A stretch of 64,000 bases of DNA from CAZIOH01 sp964540815 (lineage in GTDB: Bacteria; Myxococcota_A; Polyangia; Fen-1088). How positions within the stretch are numbered: position 1 is the first letter of the stretch; each line of letters begins with the position of its first letter. Location: assembly GCA_964540815.1 (NCBI GenBank), contig CAZIOH010000029.1, forward strand, positions 4,357-68,356, in the 5' to 3' direction. Under the pieces are notes generated by a model. That model did not search any database, had not been told where the DNA came from, and saw only the letters and a list, made by a program, of their open reading frames with translations. Below, in pieces: positions 8,461-16,403 of this stretch. The translations under genes were made by a program, and so were the position numbers.

Positions 8461-9072
8461 GCGGATCGCCACCGACGCCGAATCTCCGGGCTCTCCGTCC
8501 GCGGGCGAGCGCATGCCGCGGGTCGCGCGGGGGCGAGGGTCGCCGATGCGGCGAAACCGGAGCTCCGCCACCACCGAGCGCCGTTCCCCCGGGACGAAGA
8601 TCATCGCCGCGCCCACGTCGAGCTCCTCGTCGGTGACCTCGTGGACGACCGCCTGATTCCAGCTGCGCTCGATGAGGATGCCGGACTTCAGCGCCTCGGC
8701 ATCGGCCTCGAGCAGCGTCTCACCCGCCTCGGGCGGGACGAAGGTGTCCGCCTCGACCGCGCGCGGGCTCCGCACCACCGGCCAGACCCGGACCGCCCGG
8801 TCGGCCACCTGGAGGAGGTAGCAGTAGCCGGACGAACGGCCTCCCGTGACGACGGGGTAGCCATCGATGGACTCCACGGAGACCGCGAAGATCGGGCCAC
8901 CCCGTCCGATGGCGGTGGTGTGGGCACACCCTGGTGCTCCGAGCAGGGCCAAGCCCGCGATCAGGATGTGGAGCAGGCGGAGGATGGTGTCGTGGAGGCC
9001 GGCGGCCCGCCCGTGCTCCCCTGACGGCGTCGACGCGTGACCGGTCGGCTGGGGGGGCGGCGGGGAAACCAC
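8452..9072 (-). CDS. Putative lipoprotein of unknown function
   Basis: A 206-aa protein with a hydrophobic stretch HILIAGLALLGAPGC around residues 36-50. It ends in a lipobox-like Leu-Gly-Ala-Pro-Gly-Cys, so a lipid-anchored envelope protein is likely. The Pro near the Cys makes the lipobox imperfect. The rest looks beta-rich and has no domain I recognise (GGRSSGYCYLLQVADRAVRV). The start is GTG 9072, which gives a long polar n-region; no shorter in-frame start precedes the hydrophobic stretch well. It is divergent from the ISC-operon regulator, with ~190 bp between them. Confidence 0.6.
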   Translation of the reverse strand: MVSPPPPQPTGHASTPSGEHGRAAGLHDTILRLLHILIAGLALLGAPGCAHTTAIGRGGPIFAVSVESIDGYPVVTGGRSSGYCYLLQVADRAVRVWPVVRSPRAVEADTFVPPEAGETLLEADAEALKSGILIERSWNQAVVHEVTDEELDVGAAMIFVPGERRSVVAELRFRRIGDPRPRATRGMRSPADGEPGDSASVAIREP

Positions 9073-9142
9073 CCTTCAGTGTCCTCGATCGGATGTGCCC
9101 GCGCCGGCGCCGCCGCAAATTGGTGCCGCGCGCAGTCTGCGC

Positions 9143-9170
9143 TTGACAAGGGGCGCCCCCGGCCAATAAT
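9143..9170 (+). promoter_or_regulatory. Promoter of the merR-isc operon with a dyad in the spacer
   Basis: TTGACA at 9143-9148, a 16-bp spacer, then AATAAT at 9165-9170, a near-consensus sigma-70 pair. The perfect 10-bp palindrome GGGGCGCCCC (9150-9159) lies entirely in the spacer, which is where MerR-family regulators bind. Shifting the -10 to TAATCA gives an 18-bp spacer. Downstream, at 9174-9183, lies a second perfect palindrome, ACGTATACGT. Confidence 0.7.
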
Positions 9171-9264
9171 CAGACGTATACGTAAGGGTTAGGTTCACAG
9201 CCCAGCTCGAAGTCGGGCACCTGTAACACCCATACCCACACGTCACCAGAACGGTCGAGAGCTC

Positions 9265-9804
9265 ATGAGCTGCGATAACCCAAACTCAGGCGGCGGGTCC
9301 GCCCGTCCCACTTTGCCACCCATCTCGGTGGATCAGCTCGTCCTCCTCAAGATCGGCGAGCTGGCACGGCGTACCGGCAAGACGGTGCGCGCGGTGCACC
9401 TGTACGAGGAGCTCGGCCTCCTCGCTCCGGCGGTTCGCTCCAAGGGCGGGTTCAGACTCTACCACGGACGGGCGGTGACCCGGATCGAGTGGATCTCGAA
9501 GCTGCAGGATCTCGGGTTCAGCCTGACCGAGATCAAGGCCTTCCTGCGGGACTGGGAGCACAGCGAGACCGGCACCCAGGCCATGTCCAGGTTGCGCGAG
9601 ATCTTCACCGACAAGCTGCAGGAGACCCGCGCCACCATCGGGCGCTTGAACCAGCTGGTGGTCGACATGCAGGAGACGCTGGCTTACATGGACAGCTGTC
9701 GCTCGTGCGGGCCGGAGCACGCGCAGGACGAGTGCGGGACCTGCGGGATCCACGGCCACGAGGGCAAGGCGCCCCTGCTGGTCGACGGGATTTCCAGATC
9801 ATGA
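9265..9804 (+). CDS. MerR-family transcriptional regulator heading the ISC operon
   Basis: A 179-aa regulator. Residues ~27-95 are a MerR winged-helix domain (LLKIGELARRTGKTVRAVHL, then YEELGLL, SKGGFRLYHGRAVTRIEWIS and LGFSLTEIKAFL). Residues ~105-142 form a dimerising coiled coil. After it comes a Cys-rich end with Cys145, 148, 157 and 160 in CxxC-x8-CxxC spacing (SCRSCGPEHAQDECGTCG). Such a motif could bind a metal or an Fe-S cluster, so the protein may sense iron-sulfur status; this is inference. It lies 50 bp before iscS, where IscR (Rrf2 family) sits in many proteobacteria; no IscR is present. The spacer dyad in the operon promoter is a natural autoregulatory site. Confidence 0.85.
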   Translation: MSCDNPNSGGGSARPTLPPISVDQLVLLKIGELARRTGKTVRAVHLYEELGLLAPAVRSKGGFRLYHGRAVTRIEWISKLQDLGFSLTEIKAFLRDWEHSETGTQAMSRLREIFTDKLQETRATIGRLNQLVVDMQETLAYMDSCRSCGPEHAQDECGTCGIHGHEGKAPLLVDGISRS

Positions 9805-9854
9805 CCCGCCGCCGACCGTTACCTCCAGACGTCCGCTGAAAGAAGACGAGAGCC

Positions 9855-11072
9855 ATGGCCATCAAGCTTCCCATCTACATGGACAACCACGCGACCACCC
9901 GGGTGGATCCGCGCGTGGTCGAGACCATGCTTCCCTATTTCTCCGAGATCTACGGCAACGCTTCCAGCCGCTCGCACAGCTACGGCTGGGAGGCCGAGAA
10001 GGCGGTCGAGCTGGCCCGCGACCAGGTGGCCGCGCTCATGGGAGCGAGCGGCAAGGAGATCGTCTGGACCTCGGGGGCGACCGAATCGAACAACCTCGCC
10101 ATCAAGGGCGCCGCCGAGTTCTACAAGGACCGTGGGCGGCACATCGTCACCTCGGCCCTCGAGCACAAGGCGGTGCTCGACACCTGCAAGCGGCTCGAGC
10201 GGGAGGGCTTCGAGGTCACCTACCTGCCGGTCCCCAAGGATGGGGTGGTCGACGTCGAGGCGGTGCGCGCGGCCGTCACCGACAAGACCGTGCTGGTCTC
10301 GATCATGCTGGCCAACAACGAGATCGGGACCGTCAACCCGGTCGAGGCCATCGGGGCCGTGGTCAAGGAGAAGGGGGCCCTGTTTCACATCGACGCGGTC
10401 CAGGGGGTCGGAAAGCTCCCCTTCGACGTCAACCGCGCTCGGGCGGACCTGGTGTCGGTGACGGCCCACAAGATGTACGGACCCAAGGGGGTGGGCGCGC
10501 TCTACGTGCGGCGCAAGCCGCGGGTGCGCCTGACCGCGCTGCTCGACGGCGGCGGACACGAGCGGGGCATGCGGTCGGGCACCCTGAACGTGCCGGGGAT
10601 CGTGGGCTTCGGACGGGCCGCCGAGCTGGCGATGGCCGAGCTGCCGGAGGAGTCGCGGCGGGTGCTCGGCCTGCGCGAGCGGCTACGCAAGGGCATCCAG
10701 GCGCGGGTGAGCGACACCTTCGTGAATGGCTCGCTCGAGCATCGCCTGCCCGGGAACCTGAACATCAGCTTCGCCTACGTGGAGGGCGAGGCGATGCTGA
10801 TGGCGTTGAAGGACGTGGCGGTGTCCTCGGGCTCCGCCTGCACCTCGGCCTCGCTCGAACCCTCGTACGTGCTGCGGGCGCTCGGCGTCGAGGAGGAGAT
10901 GGCGCACACCTCGATCCGCTTCGGCCTCGGGCGCTTCAACACGGAAGAAGAGGTCGATTACGTCATCGAGCTGGTGGCGCGCAAGGTGGACAAGCTGCGG
11001 GAGCTGTCGCCGCTTTACGAGATGGTCAAGGAAGGCATCGACCTCAAGAGCATCGCCTGGGCCGCTCACTGA
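9855..11072 (+). CDS. iscS: Cysteine desulfurase IscS
   Basis: A PLP enzyme that takes sulfur from cysteine and passes it as persulfide to IscU. The 405-aa length equals that of E. coli IscS. Visible marks: YMDNHATTRVDPRV at the N-terminus, SGATESNN, the PLP lysine Lys206 in VTAHKMYGPKG, and the mobile-loop catalytic Cys329 in SSGSACTSASLEPSYVLRA, which is the group I (IscS/NifS) form. The C-terminal end (residues ~385-405) is where partners such as IscU dock. It is the first enzyme gene of the operon, after the MerR regulator. Confidence 0.97.
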   Translation: MAIKLPIYMDNHATTRVDPRVVETMLPYFSEIYGNASSRSHSYGWEAEKAVELARDQVAALMGASGKEIVWTSGATESNNLAIKGAAEFYKDRGRHIVTSALEHKAVLDTCKRLEREGFEVTYLPVPKDGVVDVEAVRAAVTDKTVLVSIMLANNEIGTVNPVEAIGAVVKEKGALFHIDAVQGVGKLPFDVNRARADLVSVTAHKMYGPKGVGALYVRRKPRVRLTALLDGGGHERGMRSGTLNVPGIVGFGRAAELAMAELPEESRRVLGLRERLRKGIQARVSDTFVNGSLEHRLPGNLNISFAYVEGEAMLMALKDVAVSSGSACTSASLEPSYVLRALGVEEEMAHTSIRFGLGRFNTEEEVDYVIELVARKVDKLRELSPLYEMVKEGIDLKSIAWAAH

Positions 11073-11103
11073 CCCGGTCGCTCACTCCAGGACCAGGGCA
11101 AGT

Positions 11104-11133
11104 CAGAGACAAGACCAGAGACAAGACCAGAGA
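11104..11133 (+). repeat. Tandem 12-bp repeats in the iscU leader
   Basis: CAGAGACAAGAC occurs twice head to tail (11104-11115 and 11116-11127), followed by a half copy CAGAGA. The array runs directly into the GAAGAGGA ribosome-binding site of iscU. The purine-rich, unstructured repeat may help ribosome access or may be simple slippage. Confidence 0.75.
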
Positions 11134-11144
11134 AGAGGACCGTC

Positions 11145-11555
11145 ATGGCATACAGCGAGAAAGTGCTGGAACACTACGAGAACCCCCGGAACGTCGGGAG
11201 CTTCGACAAGAACGATCCGCGCGTGGGGACTGGCCTGGTGGGGGCTCCGGCCTGCGGTGACGTGATGAAGCTGCAGCTCAAGATCAGCGACGCCGGGATC
11301 ATCGAGGACGCCAAGTTCAAGACCTTCGGCTGCGGGTCGGCGATCGCGTCGTCGTCGCTGGCGACCGAGTGGGTGAAGGGCATGACCATCGAGCAGGCCA
11401 TGAGCCTGAAGAACACGCAGATCGTCGACGAGCTGAACCTGCCGCCGGTCAAGATCCACTGCTCGGTCCTGGCCGAGGACGCCATCAAGGCGGCCCTCGC
11501 GGACTACAAAGCCAAGCATGCCGCGGCCGAGCCTCGGCAGCCTGCGAGCACCTGA
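11145..11555 (+). CDS. iscU: Fe-S cluster assembly scaffold IscU
   Basis: Scaffold on which IscS sulfur and iron are built into a [2Fe-2S] cluster. All key residues are present: Cys37 and Asp39 (APACGDVMKLQ), Cys63 (FKTFGCGSAIAS) and Cys106 (VKIHCSVLAEDAI). The LPPVK motif at 99-103 is recognised by the HscA chaperone, which fits the hscB-hscA genes downstream. The 136-aa length is usual, with a short Ala/Pro/Gln tail added. It is preceded by GAAGAGGA. Confidence 0.97.
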   Translation: MAYSEKVLEHYENPRNVGSFDKNDPRVGTGLVGAPACGDVMKLQLKISDAGIIEDAKFKTFGCGSAIASSSLATEWVKGMTIEQAMSLKNTQIVDELNLPPVKIHCSVLAEDAIKAALADYKAKHAAAEPRQPAST

Positions 11556-11564
11556 GGCGTCGGC

Positions 11565-11900
11565 ATGGCCATCGCAGTCACCGATCGCGCCGTCAGCGAG
11601 ATCAAGAAGGCCGCCGCCGCGCGCAGCCAGCCTCCTCGCGGGCTGCGGGTGGGAATTCGTGGTGGTGGATGCACCGGCTTCACCTATCTGTTCGAGTGGT
11701 CGGACGCCGAGCCGCGCCCGGAGGACAAGGTCCTGTCCTTCGAGGAGGGCAAGGTGCGGGTGTTCGTGGACCCGAAGAGCTACGTGTACCTGGACGGCTC
11801 GACCCTGGAATACGCGACCTCCATGGTCTCACGTGGGTTCAAGTTCGTGAACCCGCAGGTCAAGTCGGCGTGCGGGTGCGGCGAGAGCGTCTCGTTCTGA
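11565..11900 (+). CDS. iscA: Iron-sulfur cluster assembly protein IscA (HesB/A-type carrier)
   Basis: An A-type carrier that passes clusters to target apoproteins. The three ligand cysteines are Cys36 (IRGGGCTGFTY), Cys103 and Cys105 (KSACGCGESVSF, the usual C-terminus). The 111-aa length is normal. It starts 9 bp after iscU, so the two are translated from one message. Confidence 0.96.
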   Translation: MAIAVTDRAVSEIKKAAAARSQPPRGLRVGIRGGGCTGFTYLFEWSDAEPRPEDKVLSFEEGKVRVFVDPKSYVYLDGSTLEYATSMVSRGFKFVNPQVKSACGCGESVSF

Positions 11901-11976
11901 GAGCGCCGCCGGGACACGCGCGGCCGGCCCTCCGGCGGCGGCACCGTCAAACCCCGAAGCATCGAGGATCTCTCCC

Positions 11977-12756
11977 ATGAGCCTGTGCTGGTCGTGCGAG
12001 CGCGACACCGGAGCTGGGCTGACCTGCGTGCGCTGCGGAGCGCTCACGGCGCCGGTGGTGGGCGAGACCTTCTTCGCGGTGCTCGGCCTGCCCGAGCGGT
12101 ACGCCGTGGATCTCGAGGCCGCGGAGGCGGGGTTCAAGGAACGCACGCGGCTGGTGCACCCCGATCGATTCGCCCGGGCCGACCCGCGCGCGCGGCAGAT
12201 CTCGCTGCGGCGGACAGTCGAGCTCAACGAGGCCTGGCGCACCATCAAGCATCCCGTGCGCCGGGCCGAGTACCTCATGCGTCTGCAGGGCTATGACCTC
12301 GCCGGAGAGGGCGGGCCCACCGGGCCCGGCGCCGCAGGCGAGGGCCGGACGCCGCCGGTGGGTGCCGACCCGGGGCGGGTCCGGTTGACGGTCCCGCCCG
12401 CGCTGCTCAACGACGTCCTCGAGCTGCGCGAGGCCCTGCTCGAGGCGCGAGCGGCCAGGGATGCGGCGGCGGTCCACCGGCTCGGCGCCGAGGTCGCGGA
12501 GCGGCTGCGCGAGGCGCTCGCGGCCGTCGCGCGGGGGCTCGGGGGCGACCGAGCGCGCGACAGCCTGGTTGGCGAGGAGGGCGACCTCATCGGGGCGGTT
12601 GACTTCGTCGCCGAGAAGACAGAGAAGCTCGACACCGTGGCCGAGAAGCTGATCGCCATCCGATACTACCAGCGTTTTCTCGAGGAGCTCGAGGCGGGCG
12701 AGACGAGCCCGGCCGCGGGGGGCGGCGGCGTCTCCGCCGATCGAGGGAGCCCCTGA
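11977..12756 (+). CDS. hscB: Co-chaperone HscB with N-terminal zinc-finger-like motif
   Basis: J-domain partner that brings IscU to HscA and stimulates its ATPase. The J domain spans ~residues 30-100, with His61-Pro62-Asp63 in RLVHPDRF. The HscB C-terminal helical domain, which binds IscU, spans ~130-245. E. coli HscB is 171 aa, so this 259-aa protein is longer. The extra N-terminus holds four cysteines (4, 7, 17, 20; LCWSC and LTCVRC) like the metal-binding finger of eukaryotic HSC20. A Gly/Pro-rich linker and a C-terminal Ala/Gly tail add the rest. Its stop overlaps the hscA start (TGATG). Confidence 0.93.
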   Translation: MSLCWSCERDTGAGLTCVRCGALTAPVVGETFFAVLGLPERYAVDLEAAEAGFKERTRLVHPDRFARADPRARQISLRRTVELNEAWRTIKHPVRRAEYLMRLQGYDLAGEGGPTGPGAAGEGRTPPVGADPGRVRLTVPPALLNDVLELREALLEARAARDAAAVHRLGAEVAERLREALAAVARGLGGDRARDSLVGEEGDLIGAVDFVAEKTEKLDTVAEKLIAIRYYQRFLEELEAGETSPAAGGGGVSADRGSP

Positions 12757-14873
12757 TGGCCGACGGGCTGTTTCAGATCTCCGAGCCCGGCGAGGCGCGC
12801 GCGCGCGCGGCCTGTCCTCCCGGGACCACCGGCGCGATCGGGATCGATCTCGGCACGACCAACTCGCTGGTGGCGGCGATCGAGGACGGGCGACCGGTGG
12901 TGCTGCTCGACGAGGAAGGCGAAGCCATCCTGCCGTCGGTGGTGCACTACGCGGCGCCCGGCCCTGGCTTGGTGGCCGCGGCTGGTGAGGCCGGTGCGGG
13001 TGCGGGTGCGGGGGAGGTGGTGGTCGGGAAGCAGGCCCGCGAGGTCCTGGCCGCGCGGGCTCCCGCCGACACCATCGCCTCGGTCAAGCGCTTCATGGGA
13101 CGCGGGCCGGAGGACGCCGAGGCCAAGCGCAAGCTCACGGCGTATCGCTTCGCGCCAGGGCAGCCGGGTGAGTCCGTGGTCCGCTTCGTGGTGGCGGGGG
13201 GGACCCGCACGGTCACGCCGGTCGAGGTGTCGGCCGAGATCCTCCGGGCGCTTCGCCTGCGGGCGGAGGCCCGCCTGGGTGCGCCGCTCGCGGGCGCCGT
13301 GATCACCGTGCCGGCCTACTTCGACGACGGGCAACGCCAGGCCACCCGGGATGCGGGCCGCATCGCCGGGCTCGAGGTCCTGCGCCTGCTCAACGAGCCG
13401 ACGGCGGCGGCGCTGGCGTATGGGCTCGACAAGGCCGCCGAGGGCACCTTCGCGGTGTTCGACCTCGGGGGCGGGACCTTCGACATCTCCGTCCTGAAGC
13501 TCGAGCAGGGCGTCTTCGAGGTGAAGTCCACCGGGGGCGATTCGGCGCTCGGCGGCGACGACTTCGACCGCGCCATCGCCGAACATCTCCTCGCGCGGCT
13601 GGATCCTGGCGGGGTAGCAGCGGGCGAAGCGGCTGGCGCGGCTGACGCGGACTCTCCACCGGAGCGTGCGCGGTCCATGGCCCGCTGGGCGCTGGATGCC
13701 GCCCGCGCGGCCAAGGAAGCGCTGACCACCCTCCTGGTGGTCGAGATTCCGCCCCCGCCCGGGTGGATGTCGGGCCCCGGCGCCACGCAGGGTCAGCCGC
13801 CGCCACCACCGCCGCTGCGACTGGCCCGCGAGGAAATGGAGGCCCTGGTGCGCCCGATCCTGGCGCGCTGTGCGCCGGCCGTGCGGCGGGCGCTGGTCGA
13901 CGCCGAGCTCACGCCGGCGGACCTGTCGGGCGTGATCCTGGTCGGGGGGGCCACCCGCATGCCGCTCGTACGGCGGTTCGTGGCCGAGATCTTCGGGAGG
14001 GAGCCGCTCGCGGACATCGATCCCGATCAGGTGGTGGCGCTCGGCGCGGCGATCCAGGCCGATCTGCTGGCGGGTGGGAGCGCCAACCCCGATCTCGTGT
14101 TGCTCGACGTGGTGCCGCTGTCGCTGGGGCTCGAGCTCATGGGCGGCGTGGTCGAGAAGATCATCCACCGCAACTCGACCGTCCCCTGCGGGGCGACCCA
14201 GACCTTCACCACCTACGCCGACGACCAGACCGGGTTCGATCTGCACGTGGTGCAGGGCGAGCGGGAGCTGGTCGCGGACTGTCGCTCGCTGGCCCGCTTC
14301 AAGCTGACCGGGATTCCACCCATGCCCGCCGGCCTGGCGCGCCTCGAGGTGACCTTCGTGGTCGACGCCGATGGCATCTTGCGGGTGACGGCGCGGGAGG
14401 AGGCCACCGGCCTGAATGCGGCGGTCCAGGTCCAGCCCTCCTATGGTCTGTCCGAGGACGAGGTCGAGCGCATGCTGCTCGATTCATTCACCCACGGCGA
14501 GGACGACGTGCGGCAGCGGCAGCTCGCCGAGCAGCGCATCGAGGCGAGCCGGATCTTGCAGGCCCTGCGGGGCGCGATGGCGGCCAGCCCGGAGCTGCTG
14601 ACCGAGGACGATCGAAGCCACATCGCGGCCGCCCGCGTCGAGCTGGAGCAGGCTGCGCGCGGCGAGCACGCGCAGCCGATCCGCCAGGCCATCGAGGCTC
14701 TGGATCGTGCGTCCAAGGAGTTCGCGGGGCGGCGCATGAACCGCGCCTTCGAGGAGGGCCTGCGCGGTCGCTCACTCGGGCAGGTCGAGGCCGAGATGGA
14801 AAAATCGGCCGCCGAGGGCAGCCTGGACCAGCGTCTGGCGCGGGCCGGCCACCGCGGTCATTCCCATGGATGA
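12756..14873 (+). CDS. hscA: Fe-S assembly Hsp70 chaperone HscA
   Basis: A specialised Hsp70 that binds the LPPVK motif of IscU and drives cluster transfer. The nucleotide-binding domain shows IGIDLGTTNSLVAAI, VPAYFDDGQRQATRDA, FDLGGGTFDISVLK and VGGATRMPLVR. The substrate-binding domain starts at LLDVVPLSLGLELMGG. At 705 aa it is ~90 residues longer than E. coli HscA, through low-complexity inserts in the nucleotide-binding domain (an Ala/Gly-rich one near residue 75, one near 290, and one near 335 rich in Gly/Pro). A His-Ser-His-Gly tail ends the protein. Confidence 0.96.
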   Translation: MADGLFQISEPGEARARAACPPGTTGAIGIDLGTTNSLVAAIEDGRPVVLLDEEGEAILPSVVHYAAPGPGLVAAAGEAGAGAGAGEVVVGKQAREVLAARAPADTIASVKRFMGRGPEDAEAKRKLTAYRFAPGQPGESVVRFVVAGGTRTVTPVEVSAEILRALRLRAEARLGAPLAGAVITVPAYFDDGQRQATRDAGRIAGLEVLRLLNEPTAAALAYGLDKAAEGTFAVFDLGGGTFDISVLKLEQGVFEVKSTGGDSALGGDDFDRAIAEHLLARLDPGGVAAGEAAGAADADSPPERARSMARWALDAARAAKEALTTLLVVEIPPPPGWMSGPGATQGQPPPPPPLRLAREEMEALVRPILARCAPAVRRALVDAELTPADLSGVILVGGATRMPLVRRFVAEIFGREPLADIDPDQVVALGAAIQADLLAGGSANPDLVLLDVVPLSLGLELMGGVVEKIIHRNSTVPCGATQTFTTYADDQTGFDLHVVQGERELVADCRSLARFKLTGIPPMPAGLARLEVTFVVDADGILRVTAREEATGLNAAVQVQPSYGLSEDEVERMLLDSFTHGEDDVRQRQLAEQRIEASRILQALRGAMAASPELLTEDDRSHIAAARVELEQAARGEHAQPIRQAIEALDRASKEFAGRRMNRAFEEGLRGRSLGQVEAEMEKSAAEGSLDQRLARAGHRGHSHG

Positions 14874-14887
14874 GGAACGACTCCGCC

Positions 14888-15238
14888 ATGCCCAAGGTTA
14901 GATTCGAGCCCGACGGCATCGAGATCGAGGTCCCGCTCGGGACCAGCATCCTCGATGCTTCGCGTGCTGCCGGAGCCCAGGTGGGCTCGGCGTGCGGTGG
15001 CGTGTGCGGCTGCTCCACGTGCCACGTCTACGTCAAGCAGAACCTCGCGTCGCTCTCGGCGCCGCAGGATCGCGAGGAGGACATCATGGACAAGGCCTTC
15101 GACGTGCGCCCCGAGTCGCGCCTCGGCTGTCAGGCCAAGGTCCTCCGCGACGTCCTCGTCGTGTGCGAGATCAGCCCCGAGAGCCGCAAGGCCTTCCTCG
15201 ACGAGCACCCAGAGCTCCGCAGAGGAGGCTCCTCGTAG
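14888..15238 (+). CDS. fdx: [2Fe-2S] ferredoxin, ISC type
   Basis: An electron donor for cluster assembly on IscU, of the adrenodoxin type. Cluster ligands are Cys36, Cys42, Cys45 and Cys81 (SACGGVCGCSTCHVYV, then RLGCQAKV); Cys40 is an additional cysteine. The 116-aa length and the start MPKVRFEPDG match the family. Another in-frame ATG at 14870 overlaps the hscA stop, but it would add only six odd residues, and GAGGAA precedes 14888 at good spacing. It is the last gene of the operon. Confidence 0.94.
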   Translation: MPKVRFEPDGIEIEVPLGTSILDASRAAGAQVGSACGGVCGCSTCHVYVKQNLASLSAPQDREEDIMDKAFDVRPESRLGCQAKVLRDVLVVCEISPESRKAFLDEHPELRRGGSS

Positions 15239-15289
15239 CCCTCGATCCCGCCCGAAGGTCGCCGGAGCGCGGTCGGTCGACCGGGCTCT

Positions 15290-15859
15290 CTACGCTTCGG
15301 TCTTTCTCGTGTCCTTCTCGCTGCCCCGAACCCAGGGCAGGGCGGTGACACTGGCCGGGGGACGCGACGAGCTCGGGAGGTCGGCGGGGTCTCGCCCGGA
15401 GAGCAGGTGGAAGAGCCACATTCCCATCATCATCGAGGCCACGAACACCAGGATCCCCGGTGAGAAGCCAACCAGGGTGACGAGCGCCGGCCCGGGGCAG
15501 TAGCCACCGAGGCCCCACCCCACGCCGAAGATGGCGGCGCCCACCACCAGCCTTGGATTCACCCGTGCGAACAACGCTCGGCTCGTCCCCACGTCGCCCT
15601 CCGGGCCGTCGTCCTGGCCGGTCTCCGTCGGTTGGGGCCGCTCCGTCGACGGCGTCGTTCGCATCCTCCTTCGCCACCACCACGCGAGCGGCATGTGGAC
15701 CGCGATCGCGCCCCCCATCACCAGCGCCAGGCTCGGATCCCAGTGGCCCCCGAACAGGTCGAGGAACCCGATCACCTTTCCGGGCTGGGTCATTCCGGAG
15801 ACGCCGAGGCCGAGGCCGAACATCGACCCGAACAACGCCGCGCTCGCGAGCCGGCGCAT
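15290..15859 (-). CDS. DUF6691/YeeE-type membrane protein (second half of split thiosulfate transporter)
   Basis: A 189-aa membrane protein with four to five hydrophobic helices. It has the paired-transporter marks LFGSMFGLGLGVSGMTQPGK near the N-terminus and GWGLGGYCPGPALVTLVGF in the second half; the Cys and Pro of the latter belong to the YeeE/YedE (TsuA) thiosulfate pathway. A loop of ~40 polar residues (TTPSTERPQPTETGQDD) separates the halves. Its start overlaps the stop of the partner gene by one base (TGATG). TsuA is one chain in some bacteria; here it is split in two, as often seen in proteobacteria. Confidence 0.85.
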   Translation of the reverse strand: MRRLASAALFGSMFGLGLGVSGMTQPGKVIGFLDLFGGHWDPSLALVMGGAIAVHMPLAWWWRRRMRTTPSTERPQPTETGQDDGPEGDVGTSRALFARVNPRLVVGAAIFGVGWGLGGYCPGPALVTLVGFSPGILVFVASMMMGMWLFHLLSGRDPADLPSSSRPPASVTALPWVRGSEKDTRKTEA

Positions 15860-16290
15860 CACCGACCTCCAAGGATCCTGACCAGGGTCACGGTCGCGAT
15901 TCCAGTGGCCATGAACGTCAGGGTCGCGACCAGGGAGCGCAGGGAAAAGCGGGAGATCCCACAGACCCCGTGCCCGCTGGTGCAGCCACTCCCCATGCGC
16001 GAGCCGAAGCCGACCAGCAAGCCCGCCACGGTCAGCACCCCGAGCGAGCGGATGGGCTCGACCAGGGCCGTGGGCCGCAGCACGAGGAGTCCCGCTCCAC
16101 TCGCCAGCAGACCGGCCAGAAAGATGGCGCGCCAGCCCCAGTCCCGGGCGGACGGGCGCAGGAACCCGTCGAGGATTCCGCTGATTCCCGCAACCCGTCC
16201 GGTGAAGAACAAGAGACCGGACGCGGCGAGCCCGATCAGGGCGCCCCCCTCGAGGGCTGCGACGGGCGTGAAATGGGTGAAGTCCTGCAT
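15859..16290 (-). CDS. YeeE/YedE-type thiosulfate transporter family protein (first half)
   Basis: A 143-aa protein with about four membrane helices. The signature GSRMGSGCTSGHGVCGISR (residues ~100-118) carries the conserved cysteines that relay thiosulfate in YeeE/TsuA. The ATG at 16290 (MQDFTHFTPVAAL) is preferred over an upstream open frame, because family members begin just before the first helix. With the downstream gene it forms one transporter unit. The neighbouring ISC operon needs sulfur, so uptake of thiosulfate for cysteine and Fe-S synthesis is a reasonable link, but nothing shows shared regulation. Confidence 0.85.
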   Translation of the reverse strand: MQDFTHFTPVAALEGGALIGLAASGLLFFTGRVAGISGILDGFLRPSARDWGWRAIFLAGLLASGAGLLVLRPTALVEPIRSLGVLTVAGLLVGFGSRMGSGCTSGHGVCGISRFSLRSLVATLTFMATGIATVTLVRILGGR

Positions 16291-16403
16291 GACGGGCGAG
16301 CCTGCCACGATGGGAAGGAAAGACAAATCGGAAGGGAATCGCCAGAGTTGGTGGGGAATTCGATGTTCCGGCGGATCCACCCGAGATCGACAGATTGACC
16401 GTG

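Noticed and set aside
9170..9264. Possible IscR-type operator in the isc leader
   Set aside because: The type 1 and type 2 IscR site patterns were looked for by eye and not found; only the two palindromes reported were seen.
15274..15283. CGGTCGACCG palindrome after fdx as a terminator
   Set aside because: It is only a 5-bp half-site without a T-run or extended stem, and is common by chance in DNA of this GC content.
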